From the NCBI GenBank assembly GCA_963854835.1, contig OY978530.1, positions 37,945,639 to 38,009,638 on the forward strand: DNA of 64,000 nucleotides, read 5' to 3'. Both the position numbers and the translations under genes were made by a program. Each line of letters opens with the position of its first letter. Position 1 is the first letter of the stretch. Under the pieces are notes generated by a model. It saw only the letters and a program-made list of their open reading frames with translations. It was not told the DNA's origin and did no database searches. The DNA comes from Megamerina dolium (taxonomy: Eukaryota > Arthropoda > Insecta > Diptera > Megamerinidae). Of this stretch, positions 1 to 11,398 are shown piece after piece.

Positions 1-419
1 TTTTTTCGAGCAGGATCGTTTTATTGCACATAACTTAACCTTAACTCTACCTACCTTAGCCTAACTTAGCCTTAACTCTAACAAGAAGGCAGACAACAGA
101 TAGGGAAATAATTCAGCCAGGAGAACTGACTGTAATCGAAATAAGAACAATGAAGAGGTTTATTGATAATAATAATAATAAGCATACTTCTGCAATAATT
201 CAAAAGTATGGTACAATAGTTCTGAAACGGACGCAGTGCCTCGGGCTGACGATGAACCGAACTCAATTCCATTACTATTATTATTATTATATATATGTGA
301 GTCTCTTTTTCAATTCAGTGGTTCGGTGAGTAAATAAAACTGTCGGTTCTGGTCTGAAACAAATCCACAAATTATTCATGAACAACCATTACACTCACGT
401 ACAGTAAGTGTTTGGTCAA
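1..419. other. AT-rich sequence without a recognisable gene
   Basis: The first 90 bases hold degenerate TTAACCT/CTTAGCC-type repeats, and two short ATT/TAA microsatellites lie near 165-182 and 272-290. I see no coding region that resembles a known family. The short minus-strand open frame at 78-272 has no recognisable motif. Confidence 0.5.
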
Positions 420-575
420 TCCCTCCTTTTTGGAGGGGTGACGGGATTGACGATCGCGAGTGCCCCGAATCATGGTGATGAAGCACCAATACCGCCATTA
501 TAGGCCTTATGTGTTACATGTCTGCAACTATAAAATGCACTTCCTCAGGGGCATTTTGCTGCAATATTTCACTGC

Positions 576-1010
576 ATGTGCAGTAGAATGATGGATGTGT
601 CTTGCTCAAGGTCCCCAGTTGATCAGTTTACTGAGATGGTAGAAAATATAAATCAAGCCTCGGACGAGCGCCGTCACGGTTGGGGACGGCGTAGTTATCG
701 ATCGCCCGATCACAATGACGAAATAGGAATTGAAATGGAACAACAAACACAATCGCAACAGACCACTCAACATCATAACGGACAACCTACTAGAAGTGTT
801 TCGACGACGATGCAGCCGCCGACCACACTAGCGGTATTGCCAATACGCATTATTCAATGGAGTAACGAGATGAATATGTTCGTGTTAAGAAGCTATTTTC
901 GCTCCACTAGGTGTAAAAACGGGTCATCTGGATAGAGGCACGAGATGCACAGATTGTTTGTTAAAGAGTACCCAAATCTATCATACACAACAGAACAGAA
1001 CTAAGCAGAT
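576..1010 (+). pseudogene. N-terminal segment of the R4/Dong-like ORF with Myb-like motif
   Basis: An open frame of 119 codons contains a Gln/Thr-rich linker followed by the motif WSNEMNMFVLRSYF. This resembles the Myb-like DNA-binding N-terminus of restriction-endonuclease-type non-LTR elements. Beyond the stop at about 933, the same reading continues as a HRLFVKEYPNL segment, so the stop is a mutation inside the original ORF. The role in the family is target DNA binding. The start at 576 is only the first available Met and is not certain. Confidence 0.6.
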
Positions 1011-1081
1011 TGAAGACAAGCAATAATGAGACGAGGGCTCAAAGAATAAGGTAGAAGAGGAACTGAACCAAGAAAATAACA

Positions 1082-2480
1082 CCATTGACAGAAAATCTTG
1101 CCATTATTGAAATCGTAGACCACAATGGGCGAGACGAAGAGATTTTGTTATGTTATCTAAATGAAGCACATCTGAAGTTCACAGGTACACACACATCACT
1201 ACGACCATATCTCCCAAAGCAGTATAAGAGCCAAAAGTTAAAACAGTGCACGGAGTTAATGAACACCATTCTTACAAACTATACGGTAACTGATTTTGAA
1301 AACCTCGACTTACTGATGTATTCTACCGCATATGTATTAATCAGGAGCAACTGTGGGAAAATACGAGAAACTTCAATACCGCGGAATAAAAAATAAAATA
1401 TTCCACCCTGGCTATGGAGGCTCAATAATAACATCGAGTCATTAAGGAAAGAAGCTGGTATATTAACCGCTTTTTTAAACTCACCAAGCAAGAAAATAAA
1501 GGAAAAAGTCACACGAATCATGCAAAAGTACGTAACGCACGCAAAGTAAGAAAGCAGAAACCGAAGTGTACAAGGGGTTTTAAACTCAGCGAAGCAAAAA
1601 ATCTTCGCATATGCAAATAAACGTCGAAGGTATTTGAAATCGAAAAATAGAAAGGAACACAATCAATTATTTAATAAATACCAGAAGCACTTCTTCTCAA
1701 GCATAAGTAAAGATTAAATTAACCCTAAACTGCCTGATGAAATGGATATAGAGAAGTTCTGGGTCGGCATCTGGTCAACGAAAGCAGAACATGACAACAC
1801 ATCATCGCTCTTAAAGGAAATTGAAGAATTAACTTCACCCATTAACAACATGAGAGAAAAAATCATATCTTTCGATGAATTTGTAGAGATTACCAAACGT
1901 TTAAGAAATTGGAAGGCCCCAGGAATGGATAAATCCATAATTATTGGTTAAAGTATTTTACATACCTTCACGCGGCTATGCATCAGCAGATCAACGCTTC
2001 ATTCAGAATCCAAATAATATGCCTCTGCATCTCTGCGAAGGAATCACTTACCTGATCTCTAAAGGGCAGTACTCCCTAGATCCATCTAAAACCGTCCCAT
2101 AACGTGCCTTAATACCTTTTATATGTTAACAACAGCATGTGTCGCCGAGTTAATAAGGAAACACTGTGACCGAAATAACATCATATCGGAGCAGCAAGAG
2201 CGACTAGTATGTCAAATTGGAATACAAAACTCCCGGTCTGTAGTAAGAAAACAAATAATATCCGTGTTGCAAGGGGCATTTTCCAAGGCGATAGTTTAAG
2301 CCCACTTTGGTTCTGCCTCGCTTTGAAGCCATTATTATATCTGTTAGACAACAGCAAACAGAGTTTAAAGTAACGCTCGATCCTTCAGAATCACCCACCG
2401 CCTGTATATGGACTTCATCAAAGCTTACGTGAGCACTTCCAAGGGTATAAAAAACCGCTTGTTATTATTGATAAATACTC
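1082..2480 (+). pseudogene. N-terminal extension and proximal RT of the R4/Dong-like ORF
   Basis: Several broken frames read in series give a LRPYLPK segment, a basic RNA-binding-like region (1,400-1,720) and the segment RLRNWKAPGMDK (about 1,899-1,935), which is the usual W-K-x-P-G-x-D lead-in to the RT fingers. The RT proximal block ITCLNTFYMLTTACVA lies near 2,100. At least four stops or frameshifts interrupt it. The order and spacing match the restriction-endonuclease-type non-LTR family, so this is one decayed coding region and not several genes. Confidence 0.65.
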
Positions 2481-2500
2481 CAAATATATAAGGATGGAAT

Positions 2501-3030
2501 TTGGTTGAAAAGTGCAAAATGGTGAGCATTGTAAGGGGGAAACTAGTGGAAGGCTTAGCATATCAAATGACATCTGATGAAACTTTTGGCACCATTCATG
2601 CTAATGATGTTTATAAGTACCTCGGTGTAGATCAATCTGGTAAAATAAACCAGAGTGAAATAAAAAAGTTTCTCCAGAACGCATTTGACAGCAGATTAAG
2701 AAAGTTATTGAAAACCTCGCTTAACTCAAAGAATTTAACAGCTGCAATCAACACATATGCAATCGCGATAATTACTTACAGTGCCGGAATTCTGAAATGG
2801 AGTAGGACGGACTTAGAGGGCTAGGTGGAAAAATTCGTGAAAGAATATCAAAATTTATGTGTTATCAACCGAATGCATGTAAAGAAAGATTAATTCTTCC
2901 GAGAGATAAAGAAGGTAGAGGTGTTATTGATATTTATAAATTAGTATACAAGCAAGAGAGAGGACTTTATGAATATTTCTTAAAAAAGGCAGAATCCTCG
3001 TTGCTACAATAATACACGCGGACTGCTCTC
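2501..3030 (+). pseudogene. Distal RT/thumb of the R4/Dong-like ORF
   Basis: A frame of 107 codons (2,501-2,824) includes YKYLGVDQSGKIN, then a Lys/Arg-rich helix and AINTYAIAIITYSAGILKW, the conserved thumb region downstream of the polymerase motifs in this family. After a stop at about 2,822 the product continues in other frames as NRMHVKKD and then KEGRGVIDIYKL. The catalytic double-Asp motif of the RT is not readable in the decayed stretch upstream. Confidence 0.7.
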
Positions 3031-3264
3031 ACATGCCAATCAAAATGCTTAGCAGAATATCTGGTGAGTTTGATATACAAAACGAAAATCAAAACATCTA
3101 CCTTATGGGGAGGTCGAAGCGATTGCACGGTAGACATCCTACCGACATGGATGATCCAGTTATCGATTTACAAACGTCCAACTATTGGTTGAAGAGCGGT
3201 AGTTTATTCCCCGAGAGTGAGGGGTTCATGCTGACGATATAAGACCAGGTGGTACCAACTAGGA

Positions 3265-3882
3265 ACTATCAGAAATATATTTTGAAAGATCCGTCAATAA
3301 CAAGTGACAATTGCCGGAGATGAGGATCGATTAACAAGACGATACAACATGTATTAGCCGGATGCCCGATTCTAGCTGCCACGGCATACAAACAGAGGCA
3401 CGACAACAAGGGAAAAATAGTTGTTAAAATATTATCCAAAATATACGGTTTTATTGAAATAGAAGACAAGACACCATACTACTCGCACAACCCCCCAATT
3501 GTGGTGGAAAACATCAGCTGCGTACTATATTGGGACAGAACTAAATTAACGGATAGAATAATCCCATGCAACCTTCCAAACATTTTCATTCATGACAAAA
3601 AATTAAAGGAGGAGTAAAGAATAGCAACGTCAAATCTACATATTCCTCTAAAATCCAGAAAGATGCTGCGCTGGGAGCTGAACTAAAAAATGTATGGGGC
3701 TGTAGCAGTACTAAAGTAATTCCCATTAATCTATCAACCACCGTTCTGGTGCCAAAAACGACATTATATATTCTACAAAATCTGAAAGTTCCGGAGAAAA
3801 CAATATATGATATGCAGAGGGCAGTAATTTTAAAGAGCTGTAGAATAGTTCGGAATTTAATTAATTATTTAATAATGTGATT
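3265..3882 (+). pseudogene. C-terminal knuckle and restriction-like endonuclease of the R4/Dong-like ORF
   Basis: Read through frameshifts, this stretch gives a Cys-rich start, the HVLAGCPILA knuckle, the YKQRHDN helix, a GVVEN-like segment (here IVVENISC), WDRTKLTDRIIP and the NIFIHDKK strand. It ends with the conserved tail near SCRIVRNLINYL. These are the successive blocks of the Cys/His motif and restriction-like endonuclease that nick the target in R2/R4-type elements. The final stop falls near 3,880. Confidence 0.7.
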
Positions 3883-4039
3883 AAATTTATATTCAAAGAT
3901 CTGTTATACAAATTATTTATTTGGAAAAATTGCAAAAATTTCTTTGCAATCGCTTTCTGCAATGTATGGTAAATTGATCCTGTCTCGCGAGGTTTGCGGG
4001 GGGAGGAGGCCGTGGGATAATATTAATAATAATAATATA

Positions 4040-4640
4040 ACACTACACCTTCTTAGCCGGAGCATGTTCTTCCATTCGCTCGACATGACCAAGCCAGAGC
4101 AGTCGCTGAACTTTAAGGCGCTTTACTATGTCGGTATTGGCATACAGCTCATACATGTGATGGTTGTACCTTATTTGATATGCCACCTACGCAAATTAGT
4201 CCAAAGATCTTGCGTAAGACTTTTCTCTAAAAAACTCCGATCATTCTCTCATCTGAGGTGGAAATGGTCCAAGCTTCAGTGCCATATGTAAGGACAGGTA
4301 TGATGAGAGAAAGCTCGACTCCTCAATTACCTACTTAGCCCAATCCAATACTTATCCACCGCAATATCTCCAGGCTGACGTCATTACTGGTGTTAATGCT
4401 GGTAGATAAAGTCCTTCACTACCTCAAAAGCGTAGATATCAACAGTGACGAGTTGTCCAAGACGCCGGGACTCTTTGTTTGTTGATACTAGGTACTTCGT
4501 CTTGACCTTGTTCACCGTAAGATGCATTCGACGCGACTCTCTTTCCAACTTTGAGAACGCTGCACTGACTGCTCGCGTGTTCACGCCGATTATGTCAATA
4601 TCATCGGCATACGCTAACAGCACGACACTTTTGTTAAAAA
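4040..4640 (-). mobile_element. RTE-clade retrotransposon fragment (3' part of RT)
   Basis: This minus-strand fragment is a diverged copy of the element at 38,203-41,207 and corresponds to about 38,396-39,050 of it. The best-preserved piece (4,393-4,623) encodes LLAYADDIDIIG, the RT catalytic A/YADD motif, followed by the thumb. A deletion removes about 60 bases near 4,310. It is truncated at both ends and is plainly a dead fragment. Confidence 0.85.
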
Positions 4641-6013
4641 CAGTTATGTACGAGGTTAAAAAAAACGGCAGTGCAAACTTAGATTAATCGCTTACCAAAA
4701 AATACTGTTCTTTGCACCTCCAAATAACCTCTGTATTGCACAGCATTTACAAATTATACAGAACAGGAATAATTTCGGTAAATGTTTAACAGCGAACGAT
4801 TCCAATAGTGCGATAGTAAAGCGAAAATGCTAAAAACTTCAAAGTTCAAACCACCACGACACGAGTAACAATGTTTTTTTTAAGTTTAATATTTCCACGC
4901 AAAGTTTTTGCAGAATTTTAAGTAGAAAGTACCAAAATGTATGCATGTACCAAATTATCAAATTATGCTGAGCGTATGTACATTAGGGTGGATCACGAAA
5001 AAAAGTATAGATAGAATGAAAGATAATGTCAAAAGATTCTCAGAGCAAAAATAATTTTTTTCTTAACCCTTTTAGAAAATGTTTTTTTTTTTAATCATAG
5101 TTAAGTTGTTAATTGTCCAATTTTTAAAAACGATAGCTGGTTGAAAAGCCCTCAACGAGCGCTATCACCGCCCTGTATAAATCTTAGATTAAATAAGCCC
5201 TTAAAAATGTACATTCAGATCCCATGTTTCTACCCCCCTAATCAACATTTTATTAAAGCCCTTTAAAAACCATAAAACTTTCCCTTTTGAAGTCTTAATC
5301 TAACTTTAAAACTTAGAAGTAATAACGATATGAAATTTTCATTGAGGATTAATATCTACACACAAATGTACATATGTATGTATATAAGAATGTACAACGA
5401 AAGCTAATATGTACAGTATGTAAATATGTTAATATGTATTCTGTTACATTTAGGCGAGAGCACTTATTAGAAATAAATGTACGCTAAATATGCTGGAATG
5501 TATTGCAGGCGTTCTGAAGTGATGGCAAGTGCAGCGACTGTCTGTGACCCTCCGTCTATATGTAATTATGTATTTTGTATATACTACAAACAAAAGTTCG
5601 GTAAGCTGCATGAATAACAACATCCAAACAATTTTTATTATTTATTTTTAATCTTAACCATTTTTGAAGTAAAACTTCTTAGGCGATGGTGTCGCAAATG
5701 GAGTGTGAAATTTTTAAAGCATATTTCGTTACATAAGTAGAAAGGAATATATAGCATATAGAAAGGGGAAAGAGGGGTATGCACAACGATACAAAGCAAT
5801 AGATTGTAATTCAATGATTCATGGCAATAGATAATGTGTGTGTTGAGAGAGAGAGACAGAGAGTGAGAGAGAGAGCAACCAGCGAATAATAAATGAATAA
5901 TAACGAATTAGGCAAATACAATATAATACGTATGCACAACGATATAGAAGCTATAGAATGTACATGCCCATACACAAACAGCAGTCACACATGCCTCACA
6001 GTCAGGCACAAAC
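4641..6013. other. Unassigned AT-rich sequence with a GA microsatellite
   Basis: No recognisable coding family was seen. The stretch holds ATGTA-rich tracts (about 5,345-5,440) and a GA-type microsatellite at about 5,846-5,876. The open frame at 5,893-6,075 has no known motif. Confidence 0.4.
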
Positions 6014-6318
6014 TGACTGCATCAAGCATCGAGACTTTTTATGTGGGCACTTTCATAAGGATGTGTGTATTTTAACTTCGTTTGACAGATGAATATGCAT
6101 GCATATTATTTATATATTTTGGCTTTTATTGTTTTCGTGTTATTACGTGCTCGCATCTACGTAAGATACACATTCAATACAGTGTTGCCAGGGCTTCAAA
6201 TCTAAAAAAGCTAGATCAGTCAAATAGAAACACTAAAAAAGCTAAATGGCCCAAAAAAAGGTTCAATATTGCCAGCCTTTTCAACATTTCATAACATGTA
6301 TGCATGTAAGTTCAACAT

Positions 6319-6705
6319 GGGGGGGCCGTAGCTCAGTGATTAGTGCGTTGGCCTTCTGATCTGTAAGTCGTGGGTTCAATCCCCGGCTAAAGCATAACAA
6401 AATTTAATATCGAAGAGATTTTTCTTTAGAACGGTACCCACCTGCCGGCAAGAACTGTAAATTTTTCCGGCACAATTGCCAAAAATGCTTCTTAAAAGAG
6501 CTCTGTGATAACACTAAGTTAAAGTGATGTCACAAGAGTTCTGCCGTTCGGAAACGCCTAATATAAGTAGGTCCCTTCTAATGCTATCCAAATTCAACAC
6601 ACACAACAGTATTAGAAGAGAAGCTCGGTGGTATCTCAATGGGCCTTTCTGGCCTAAGTGTGTCCCCAGAGAGAGGGCAACCACATAACCTAACCTAACC
6701 TTTCG
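6319..6705 (+). mobile_element. tRNA-derived SINE
   Basis: The 5' end is tRNA-like, with an A-box-like word TAGCTCAGTGA at 6,329-6,339 and a B-box word GGTTCAATCC at 6,373-6,382, the normal internal RNA polymerase III promoter. The body (about 6,480-6,640) matches the reverse complement of sequences at 36,409-36,655, 55,727-55,973 and 61,786-62,032, so this is a family. It does not fold as a good tRNA: the anticodon stem is poor. It ends near a CCTAACCTAACC run. Confidence 0.75.
6329..6382 (+). promoter_or_regulatory. Internal Pol III promoter (A and B boxes) of the SINE
   Basis: The A box (6,329-6,339) and B box (6,373-6,382) are about 34 bases apart, as in tRNA genes. In the SINE copies of the tandem units the B-box region reads GGATTCAATT, which is weaker. 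Confidence 0.6.
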
Positions 6706-7336
6706 TTTCAAGAACTAAATAACATGTGAATTTAGTAGAGGACAGCGGCAAATTGTTTCAACATTCTACAATAACAGCTTATTGCCGAAAACTTTGAAAT
6801 TATATTATTGAATAGCGGGCTATATCTCCCATGTAACTATTTCCTCTTCATCAGATAAATTGGATGAACTACTGTTTAAATATATATCACGAGAGTCTAA
6901 CATCCTTATGAGCTGGGCTGGATTCCAATGTTAAAAGGTTGTCGTGTTGAATATGCGATAAGGTCAAAGTTTTGTTTGCAATTTGCAATATTGAATCTTT
7001 TATCAGTAAGCCAAAATACTCTAAATTTTTGCTTGTATATCCTGTAATAGAAACAAATATTCCGCTCCACATAGCTGACTATTTAACAGAAGAAAATGAG
7101 TATGGCGGCAAATATGTTAGACCAAAAATGATGCTGCTAAATGATAATTCTCATGAAAATTTCTCTCCGCTTTGTAACACAGCATTGCACTGAATTATCC
7201 TTAAAAAAAGCTAGTTTGAAAGTAAGAAAAGGCTAGAAAAAACCAAGAAGCTAATTCCTAAATTTCGAAGCTAAATGACAAAAAGATATAGCCTCAAAAA
7301 GGCTGAAATGGGAACACTGATAATAACGATTAATGC

Positions 7337-8130
7337 TCATATTAAGTCTAAAGCACAACACCGGCGAAAGGCGAATATATCGACTCGAATGTTTGCTGTA
7401 AAAAATAAAACACACGGATATATATAAGAAATGCAACAAGCAAATCTAACCGTCTGACGACTATTTGCGACGATAGATCTATTGCCATCGTCGTTGCCAG
7501 CGGCAACGGCAAAAGAGAAACCATTCTGACCATGTTTGAAATTTTTTCCGAGTTCATAATTGAATGCAGAAATTGTTAACTTAACTGTCACTTTAAAGTT
7601 TATGCCACGATGACTGCATGTTGACAAAATATCTTCTTGGGTTTTTGATGTAAAAATGATCGTTTCTAGCTCCGTAAGCTTGGTTTTTGCTCCCAAAAAA
7701 TTGGTTGCGTTGTCACAATATAAATTTTGATAATGACCACGTCGTCCGATGGAGCGTTCTAATGCTCCGATGAATGTTTCAGTCGTTAAATCCCTCACCA
7801 GTTTCATGTGAATTGCCTTGGTAGCGAAGAGGCAGAATATATCTATGTAAGCTTTATGTGGTCCTTTACTTCTAAGTCTGTAATGAATCCAAAATGGACC
7901 ATAAAACTCCACTCCTGTGTTATAAATGGTAGTGCAGGAGTTACTCTTCTTGCAGGTAAATATCCCATTATTTGAGAAAGCAATTTTGGCCTTGCTTCTG
8001 CGCAAACGATGCAACCTTGTACGATAGTTCGTGCCATTGATCTTCCCTTGATGGGCCAAAATTTTTGTAGAGTAATCGCTAAATGCGTTGTTGAGCTACA
8101 GTACATGTTGTCCTTCTGAACTATTTGCAT
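7337..8130 (-). pseudogene. BEL/Pao integrase fragment
   Basis: Two overlapping minus frames (7,843-8,130 and 7,337-8,059) encode the integrase core. The HHCC-like part ends in CIVCAEARPK. The core begins GVEFYGPFWI, where the first catalytic Asp of the usual GVDYxGPF motif is replaced by Glu, and contains LFATKAIHMKLV and the YCDNATNFLGA block with the second Asp. The reading decays before the third acidic residue. Function in the family is insertion of the cDNA; here it is defunct. Confidence 0.8.
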
Positions 8131-8203
8131 AATTAATTTAGTTAATTCATCATTGTAAGGAATTAGAATTTGGTATTTAGCATCCTATGGTAATGCTGAC
8201 TTT

Positions 8204-8830
8204 TTATAGAAAACCGCCTACTCGTAGAATTCCAGCTTCGTCAATGAATGGTGTTAAACTAATCAGCGGACTATTTCTGCTAATTTCAGTTCGTTTGGTT
8301 AGTTGTTTTATTTCATTTTTAAAGTCATATCCTTGCATGGCACGAATTAGAGACATCAAGGCATGATCTAAATCTTGTGGTGTTAAAACAATTTCATGTT
8401 TTGTTGCTTTTGCTGTTATTGATGAACCGAAGGACATATCCTACAATACGCTGGAGTTTTTTAAATAAGTTTCCATGGTTAATTGCGTTAAGTGAATCGG
8501 TGTTATCGAGCATACTTAGAACAAATTGTTGTAGTTTGTTGTTTCGCTCTTTTTCGGTTTCGATCATGTTTTGCCTTAAAGACTCGATAGGCCAATTTTG
8601 TTTTGTTGAGTGTAAAAAAATTGGCCAGTGGTGACATAAGCAACATTTGTCAAAGTCTTTGGGTGGTATTTCTCTTGATACCAAATCAGCCGGGTTGTGA
8701 CGTGTGTTTACGTGTCTTCATTGTTCAAGTTTACTTAGATCACGTATTTTTGTTATTCTGTGGGCAACAAAAACTTGATAGTGTGCCGTATCAGAATTTA
8801 ACCATCTTTTGTACTGCAAATCTTCTGTAA
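8204..8830 (-). pseudogene. BEL/Pao RNase H to integrase linker
   Basis: Two minus frames (8,394-8,684 and 8,204-8,437) plus the upstream stretch encode the linker typical of Pao polyproteins: NPADLVSR, then a Cys/His/Trp-rich segment CCLCHHWPIF, a helical region and LISLTPFIDEAGILRVGG. A frameshift separates the two frames. Confidence 0.75.
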
Positions 8831-9399
8831 CTCTATTTGTAAGTTGGGCTTCCGATAAAGCTTGTCACAATTCTAACCGTGGTTTTCTTTATTAGAGTAA
8901 CTCGAGATTTAGCGAATAATAATTTTATAAAAATGTTACTGCTAGTCAAAACAAGTCGAATGTATACTGCTGCACCATTTGCCCTTTTTGATTCTGCAAA
9001 ATTATTTTGGCATGTCTTTCAGCATCTTGCGGTCGATTTTATTGCAGTGCTTGGCTCGAAGGCATTAAATACTGTAGGTAGCGATCATAATAAATTCTTC
9101 CCGCAAATGCTGCTACGTCGACAAGTACTTCGATATTATCAACGAAATAAGAATCTTGTGTAATTCAACTTTTGATCACTTTGACAGACCAGATGTAATA
9201 GAATATTTACGGTATCGCCAGTGGTCAAAATTTAAAATATTGAATTTTCTCCAAGATGGAATTTTGTTAAAAGAAATAATTTATGTTTTTCCAAAACTGC
9301 TCTAGACGTCGGTAATGTGGAATATCATCTTGTCGCAAATTTCACAATCGACTTCTTTATAATTGTAATACAAATAATAGCGAAAAGTAGCCACTATCA

Positions 9400-9946
9400 G
9401 TAGATTTCAAACTGTACAAACAGCTAATTCCTGCAATAAGAATAAAAATAAACATTCTACACCCACATCATTCTTGAAATATTTGCCTGTCACATTGAGG
9501 AGACCATAGGCAATCTGGATGCAGTTGCATTCATAGATGATGAAGTGATAGTGTCGTTAATTTTAGGATATTATTTCCTTGGTTTGAAAGAAAAATGCGA
9601 TTTATTGTCTTTGAAGTAAATTGGAAACCAGACATGTAGTGAGCTGTCTCGTCAGGTGAACATTGATAGTGCAGGCACTTATCAAGGAGCAACATAATAT
9701 CACATGAAGGGTGTTCGCACAACAAAGAGATCGTTTTTACCAGTGCAAACGTTGCATTTGGAAAACTTTACACAGCAATACGACGATCTAAAAATTATGT
9801 CAATGAAATGCCAAAGCTTCTCATTGGGTTTCCTCATACAAATTTAGATCGTGGGTACAGATTAATAAATTTCGTTGAAGAATTTACAATGCATGAAACA
9901 AATTTAGAGTGGACATTGTTTGGTTCAAACGAAATAAATTTTGACG
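9400..9946 (+). pseudogene. BEL/Pao relic C, protease and pre-RT part (first piece)
   Basis: On the plus strand, shifted frames read a LPVTL strand near 9,487, DAVAFIDDEV (the position of the family's DDGS protease active site, here IDDE), a VRTTKRSFLPVQTL segment and then a GFPHTNLDRGYR-type ILIG.DH block and LEWTLFGS. This is the normal order of Pao protease followed by the leader of the RT. The relic stops at 9,946 where BEL element A was inserted and resumes at 15,324. Confidence 0.65.
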
Positions 9947-10268
9947 ATACTTGTAGTAGACGGCGACTACTCCAAATAAAACAGAACAAAATATTTTTAA
10001 CATTACGGTTGGCAAAGTTTTCATATATGATTGGATCGGATAAAATTAGTTAATCGAGTTTAATTACAATTATTTTTCCTTACTTACCTTGTGTTCTTCG
10101 TTTGTTCCAAAGCAAAAGAAAGAATCGGAAGCGCACAAACAATCAGACTACAACCTATGCAGAGTTGTTCATAACAGTACATGGTTTTACAAAATTATAA
10201 ATTATTATGAATCAATCAATAAAGTATTCAGAACAAAGTATTTAGTACAAATAAATCGGTTTTATATA

Positions 10269-11398
10269 CAGGGTCCGTCACTCGAAGTGTAATCAATTAA
10301 AAAGGCCATAAATTCAGTTTGGAAAATTACTTTTACTCAATTCAAAGTAGAAAATGTGTATAAATATTACAAAATTCAGAATCAATTGACTTTTGCTCGA
10401 TATGACTACCTTTTGCCTTTACTATGGCCTTGAGACGGTCAAAAAACGAATCGCAAGCTGCCCGAATGTGACTTGCAGGTATTTTGGCCCAGTCGCGGAC
10501 AATCACTTTTTTCAGCGCCTCGAGACTGATGTATCTTTTACTTCGTACCTTGCTCTCCAAAATGGCCCAAAGAGAATAATCCATTGGATTCGCGTCTGGT
10601 GAATTCGAGAGCCATTGTGTGGATGTTATGAAGTTCAGAACGTTGTTTTTCAGCCATTCTTGGTTCACTCGAGCTTTGTGAAATGGCGCCGAGTCCTGTT
10701 GAAACGTCCATGATCTGCCACCGAAATGTTTGTCTGCCCACGGCTTCAAAGCAACCTCCAGAATACTTTCCTGATAATATATCTCATTTACTTTGACGCC
10801 AGGCTCGATGAAAACAATTGGAGATCTGCGGTTACAGCGGCCCAAACCATTATCTGTGGCGGGTGCTGCCTCCTGGTGGCCAATCGATTACTCAAATTCT
10901 CATATGAACGGTTGATCAAGTAAACCCTATCGTTTTGAGAGTTTACGAATTGCCCAATAGGAAAAATTTTCTCGTCAGAAAACTATGTTCGGAATTTGAC
11001 CGCCTTCGGCCAAGCGAAGCAACTCCTTCGCTCTCTCAAGTCTAACTTGTTGCTGTTTCGGTGTGAGATCATGCGCCTTTTGGATCTTGTAAGGCTTGAC
11101 CTTCAGATCATTTTGCAGTATGCGGTGGATGCTACGGTTGGATATTTTCAGTTCTTTTGCCATTTGATTGGCACTTTGACGGGGATTTCGCTCAAGTCGC
11201 TTCTTCACTTTTTGAACCATCTCACGTGACGTTGCAGTCTTTTGTGTTTGAGCTCACGAACAATCGCTGGTTGTGATTTTCCAGCTAAATATAAAGCAAT
11301 CACACTATTACGTTTGAAATCCATCACTGATTTTTTTTTCTCGCCCGCCAGCTGCGCGAGCGGTCTGAAATTGGTTACACTTCGAGTGCCGGACCCTG
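10269..11398 (-). mobile_element. Tc1/mariner element of DD37D (maT-like) type
   Basis: A 1,130-bp element with 26-bp terminal inverted repeats (TIRs) starting CAGGGTCC, differing at two positions. It is flanked by TA target duplications (10,267-10,268 and 11,399-11,400). It lies inside the BEL A LTR. The transposase on the minus strand is broken. Confidence 0.93.
10342..11220 (-). pseudogene. DD37D mariner (maT-like) transposase, frameshifted
   Basis: Cut-and-paste transposase, read right to left. The frame at 10,975-11,220 holds the helix-turn-helix (KELKISNRSIHRIL). A one-base frameshift near 10,975 separates it from the first catalytic Asp (SDEKIFPIG). A second frame (10,342-10,845, 167 codons) carries the second Asp in FQQDSAPFH and the third in SPDANPMDYSLW. 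Exactly 37 residues lie between the last two Asp residues, which is the DD37D signature. About 130 bases between the frames are also out of phase. All three acidic residues survive, but the frame does not. Confidence 0.88.

Larger units (their letters stand above)
420..3890 (+). mobile_element. Degraded non-LTR retrotransposon, R4/Dong-like (restriction-like endonuclease type)
   Basis: Plus-strand relic of a single-ORF non-LTR retrotransposon. Read in order through frameshifts and stops, it gives a Myb-like N-terminal segment, a long N-terminal extension, reverse transcriptase (RT) pieces, a thumb-like segment with a KYLG motif, a Cys/His knuckle, a restriction-like endonuclease segment and a C-terminal tail. 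This order is typical of elements with a C-terminal endonuclease. The GC-rich stretch at 420-520 is probably the 5' untranslated end. A TAA-rich run near 4,019-4,038 may be the 3' tail. Many stops and shifts make it inactive. The clade (R4/Dong versus other restriction-endonuclease types) is inferred from motif memory only. Confidence 0.75.
6014..7330 (-). repeat. Unclassified repeat X, split copy
   Basis: The flanks of this segment (about 6,014-6,125 and 6,960-7,330) match, in reverse complement, the last 550 bases of each large tandem unit (for example 37,650-38,150). Shared landmarks are a GACAGATRAATATGCATGCA motif and a run rich in AAAGCTAG/CTAGCTTT words. The intervening 6,126-6,959 is extra sequence that includes a SINE. 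A second AAAGCTAG-rich stretch at 6,180-6,300 is a partial inverted counterpart of 7,200-7,320. No transposase was recognised, so the element class is unknown. Confidence 0.6.
7337..9165 (-). mobile_element. BEL/Pao retrotransposon relic (RNase H end to integrase)
   Basis: Minus-strand relic. From high to low coordinates it reads a decayed RNase H segment (about 8,850-9,000), the HNPADLVSREIPP motif near 8,685-8,710, the integrase N-terminal region with FIDEAGILRVGG (8,204-8,260) and the zinc-binding and catalytic integrase. No LTRs were identified. Frameshifts occur at about 8,200 and 7,900-8,060, and there is a truncated 3' end. Confidence 0.8.

Noticed and set aside
1..90. Telomeric repeat-like TTAACC/CCTAACC words
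   Set aside because: Degenerate, short and not tandem with a fixed period; similar words occur at the end of the SINE at 6,690.
5893..6294. Two adjacent open frames of 60-70 codons
   Set aside because: No motif; the second overlaps repeat X, and both are consistent with chance in AT-rich DNA.
6319..6390. A functional tRNA gene
   Set aside because: The boxes are present but the anticodon and acceptor stems do not pair, and the body continues as a SINE shared with three other copies.
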